This document shows positions 34,650-34,969 of a DNA stretch of 34,969 bases, piece by piece (position 1 is the first letter of the stretch; the number at the start of each line of letters is the position of its first letter). A model generated the notes under the pieces. That model was not told where the DNA came from. It did no database searches and saw only the letters and a program-made list of their open reading frames with translations. A program made the position numbers and the translations under genes. Origin of the DNA: a virus; the IMG/VR virus record IMGVR_UViG_3300046517_000742, positions 1-34,969 of that record, one strand, 5' to 3'.

Positions 34650-34967
34650 CTAGGCGGCTTGCGCGAGGTCCTGAGCCGCCGCCTGGATATGGTGGACCAA
34701 CGCAGCGCAGATCAGCGGGAACGAGGACTCGTGATAAAGCTTCGCGGACTTGTCTGTAGCCGCATGTGCAAAGCCAAGGCTTGCCAGTCCATCAGCAGAC
34801 AAAGCGATCGGAGCCAAGCGCTCGTTGATCTGGCCGAGGCGAAGAGTGGGGGCGCCGCTGGGCGTGGCGGGTGCGACCCATGGTGCGGTCTGCACTTGCT
34901 TTGCTGGCGCGGCGACTGGCGCTAGCTGCGCCGCAACCGTTGCTACCGGCGTCGCCCGGGCCTGCTC
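34650..34967 (-). CDS. Phage early protein, 5' end outside window
   Basis: The frame is open to the right edge; only the C-terminal 105 residues are visible. An Ala/Pro/Val-rich linker precedes LRLGQINERLAPIALSADGLASLGF and CAALVHHIQAAAQDL, a layout I associate with small phage proteins that begin 'LGxInxRLxPIxLtadGL'. Any GTG internal start is less likely, because coding runs on to the edge. Function unknown. Confidence 0.65.
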   Translation of the reverse strand, partial: EQARATPVATVAAQLAPVAAPAKQVQTAPWVAPATPSGAPTLRLGQINERLAPIALSADGLASLGFAHAATDKSAKLYHESSFPLICAALVHHIQAAAQDLAQAA

Positions 34968-34969
34968 CT

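Noticed and set aside
1-34969. CRISPR arrays, tRNA genes and rRNA genes
   Set aside because: No regularly spaced repeats, tRNA-like cloverleaf or rRNA motif was noticed on either strand; a covariance-model scan would be decisive.

Overview
The window looks like about 35 kb of a temperate, contractile-tailed (myovirus-type) phage of a high-GC betaproteobacterium, most likely a Burkholderiales host (Burkholderia, Paraburkholderia or Caballeronia). That reading rests on the GC-rich codon use, the tail gene order, the short GCCCGC/GCGGGC terminators and the types of small phage protein present. No host housekeeping gene is visible.

Layout, left to right. (1) 1-4216, plus strand: the end of a probable major capsid protein, a free-standing HNH endonuclease bounded by hairpins, then head-completion and neck genes. 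(2) 4282-14949, plus strand: tail and baseplate genes, namely a small virion protein, a DUF3383-type sheath, tube, a tail chaperone with a probable -1 frameshift, a short tape measure with a lytic transglycosylase domain, baseplate plug, hub, Gp138-like spike, wedge, J-like and I-like proteins. A two-gene minus-strand cassette (11557-12608) interrupts this block. (3) 15007-18708: a short fibre, a fibre-assembly-like protein and a pectate-lyase-type tailspike. (4) 18897-21570: lysis region with holin, GH24 endolysin, HNH protein, membrane peptide, two lipoproteins and a class 3 lipase. (5) 21776-23881, minus strand: a two-domain GT2 glycosyltransferase, probably a surface-modifying conversion gene, between 20-bp repeats. 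(6) 24264-26155, minus strand: a compact operon with a minimal ATP-dependent DNA ligase, preceded by a near-consensus LexA box. (7) 26156-26482: a probable attP/operator region with six copies of TGTCTAA. (8) 26483-34969, minus strand: integrase, a DUF4224 excisionase-like gene, an RtcB RNA ligase and about fourteen small early genes, nearly all coupled through ATGA overlaps.

The att-like region lies between late/accessory genes and int, as in the free (not integrated) lambda map. The sequence may therefore be virion or episomal DNA rather than a prophage cut at its ends.

The most unusual feature is in rtcB. The gene is split by a class 1 intein at the catalytic N/CHHNY motif. The region between the intein's splicing blocks encodes no recognisable endonuclease in the sense frame. 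Instead, a 221-residue protein with a helix-turn-helix and a Vsr-like (EDxHD-type) nuclease fold is encoded on the opposite strand, codon-in-phase with the intein. It has its own Shine-Dalgarno sequence and an extended -10 promoter lying inside the intein's C-terminal splice motif codons. This appears to be a homing intein whose endonuclease is antisense to its own splicing element.
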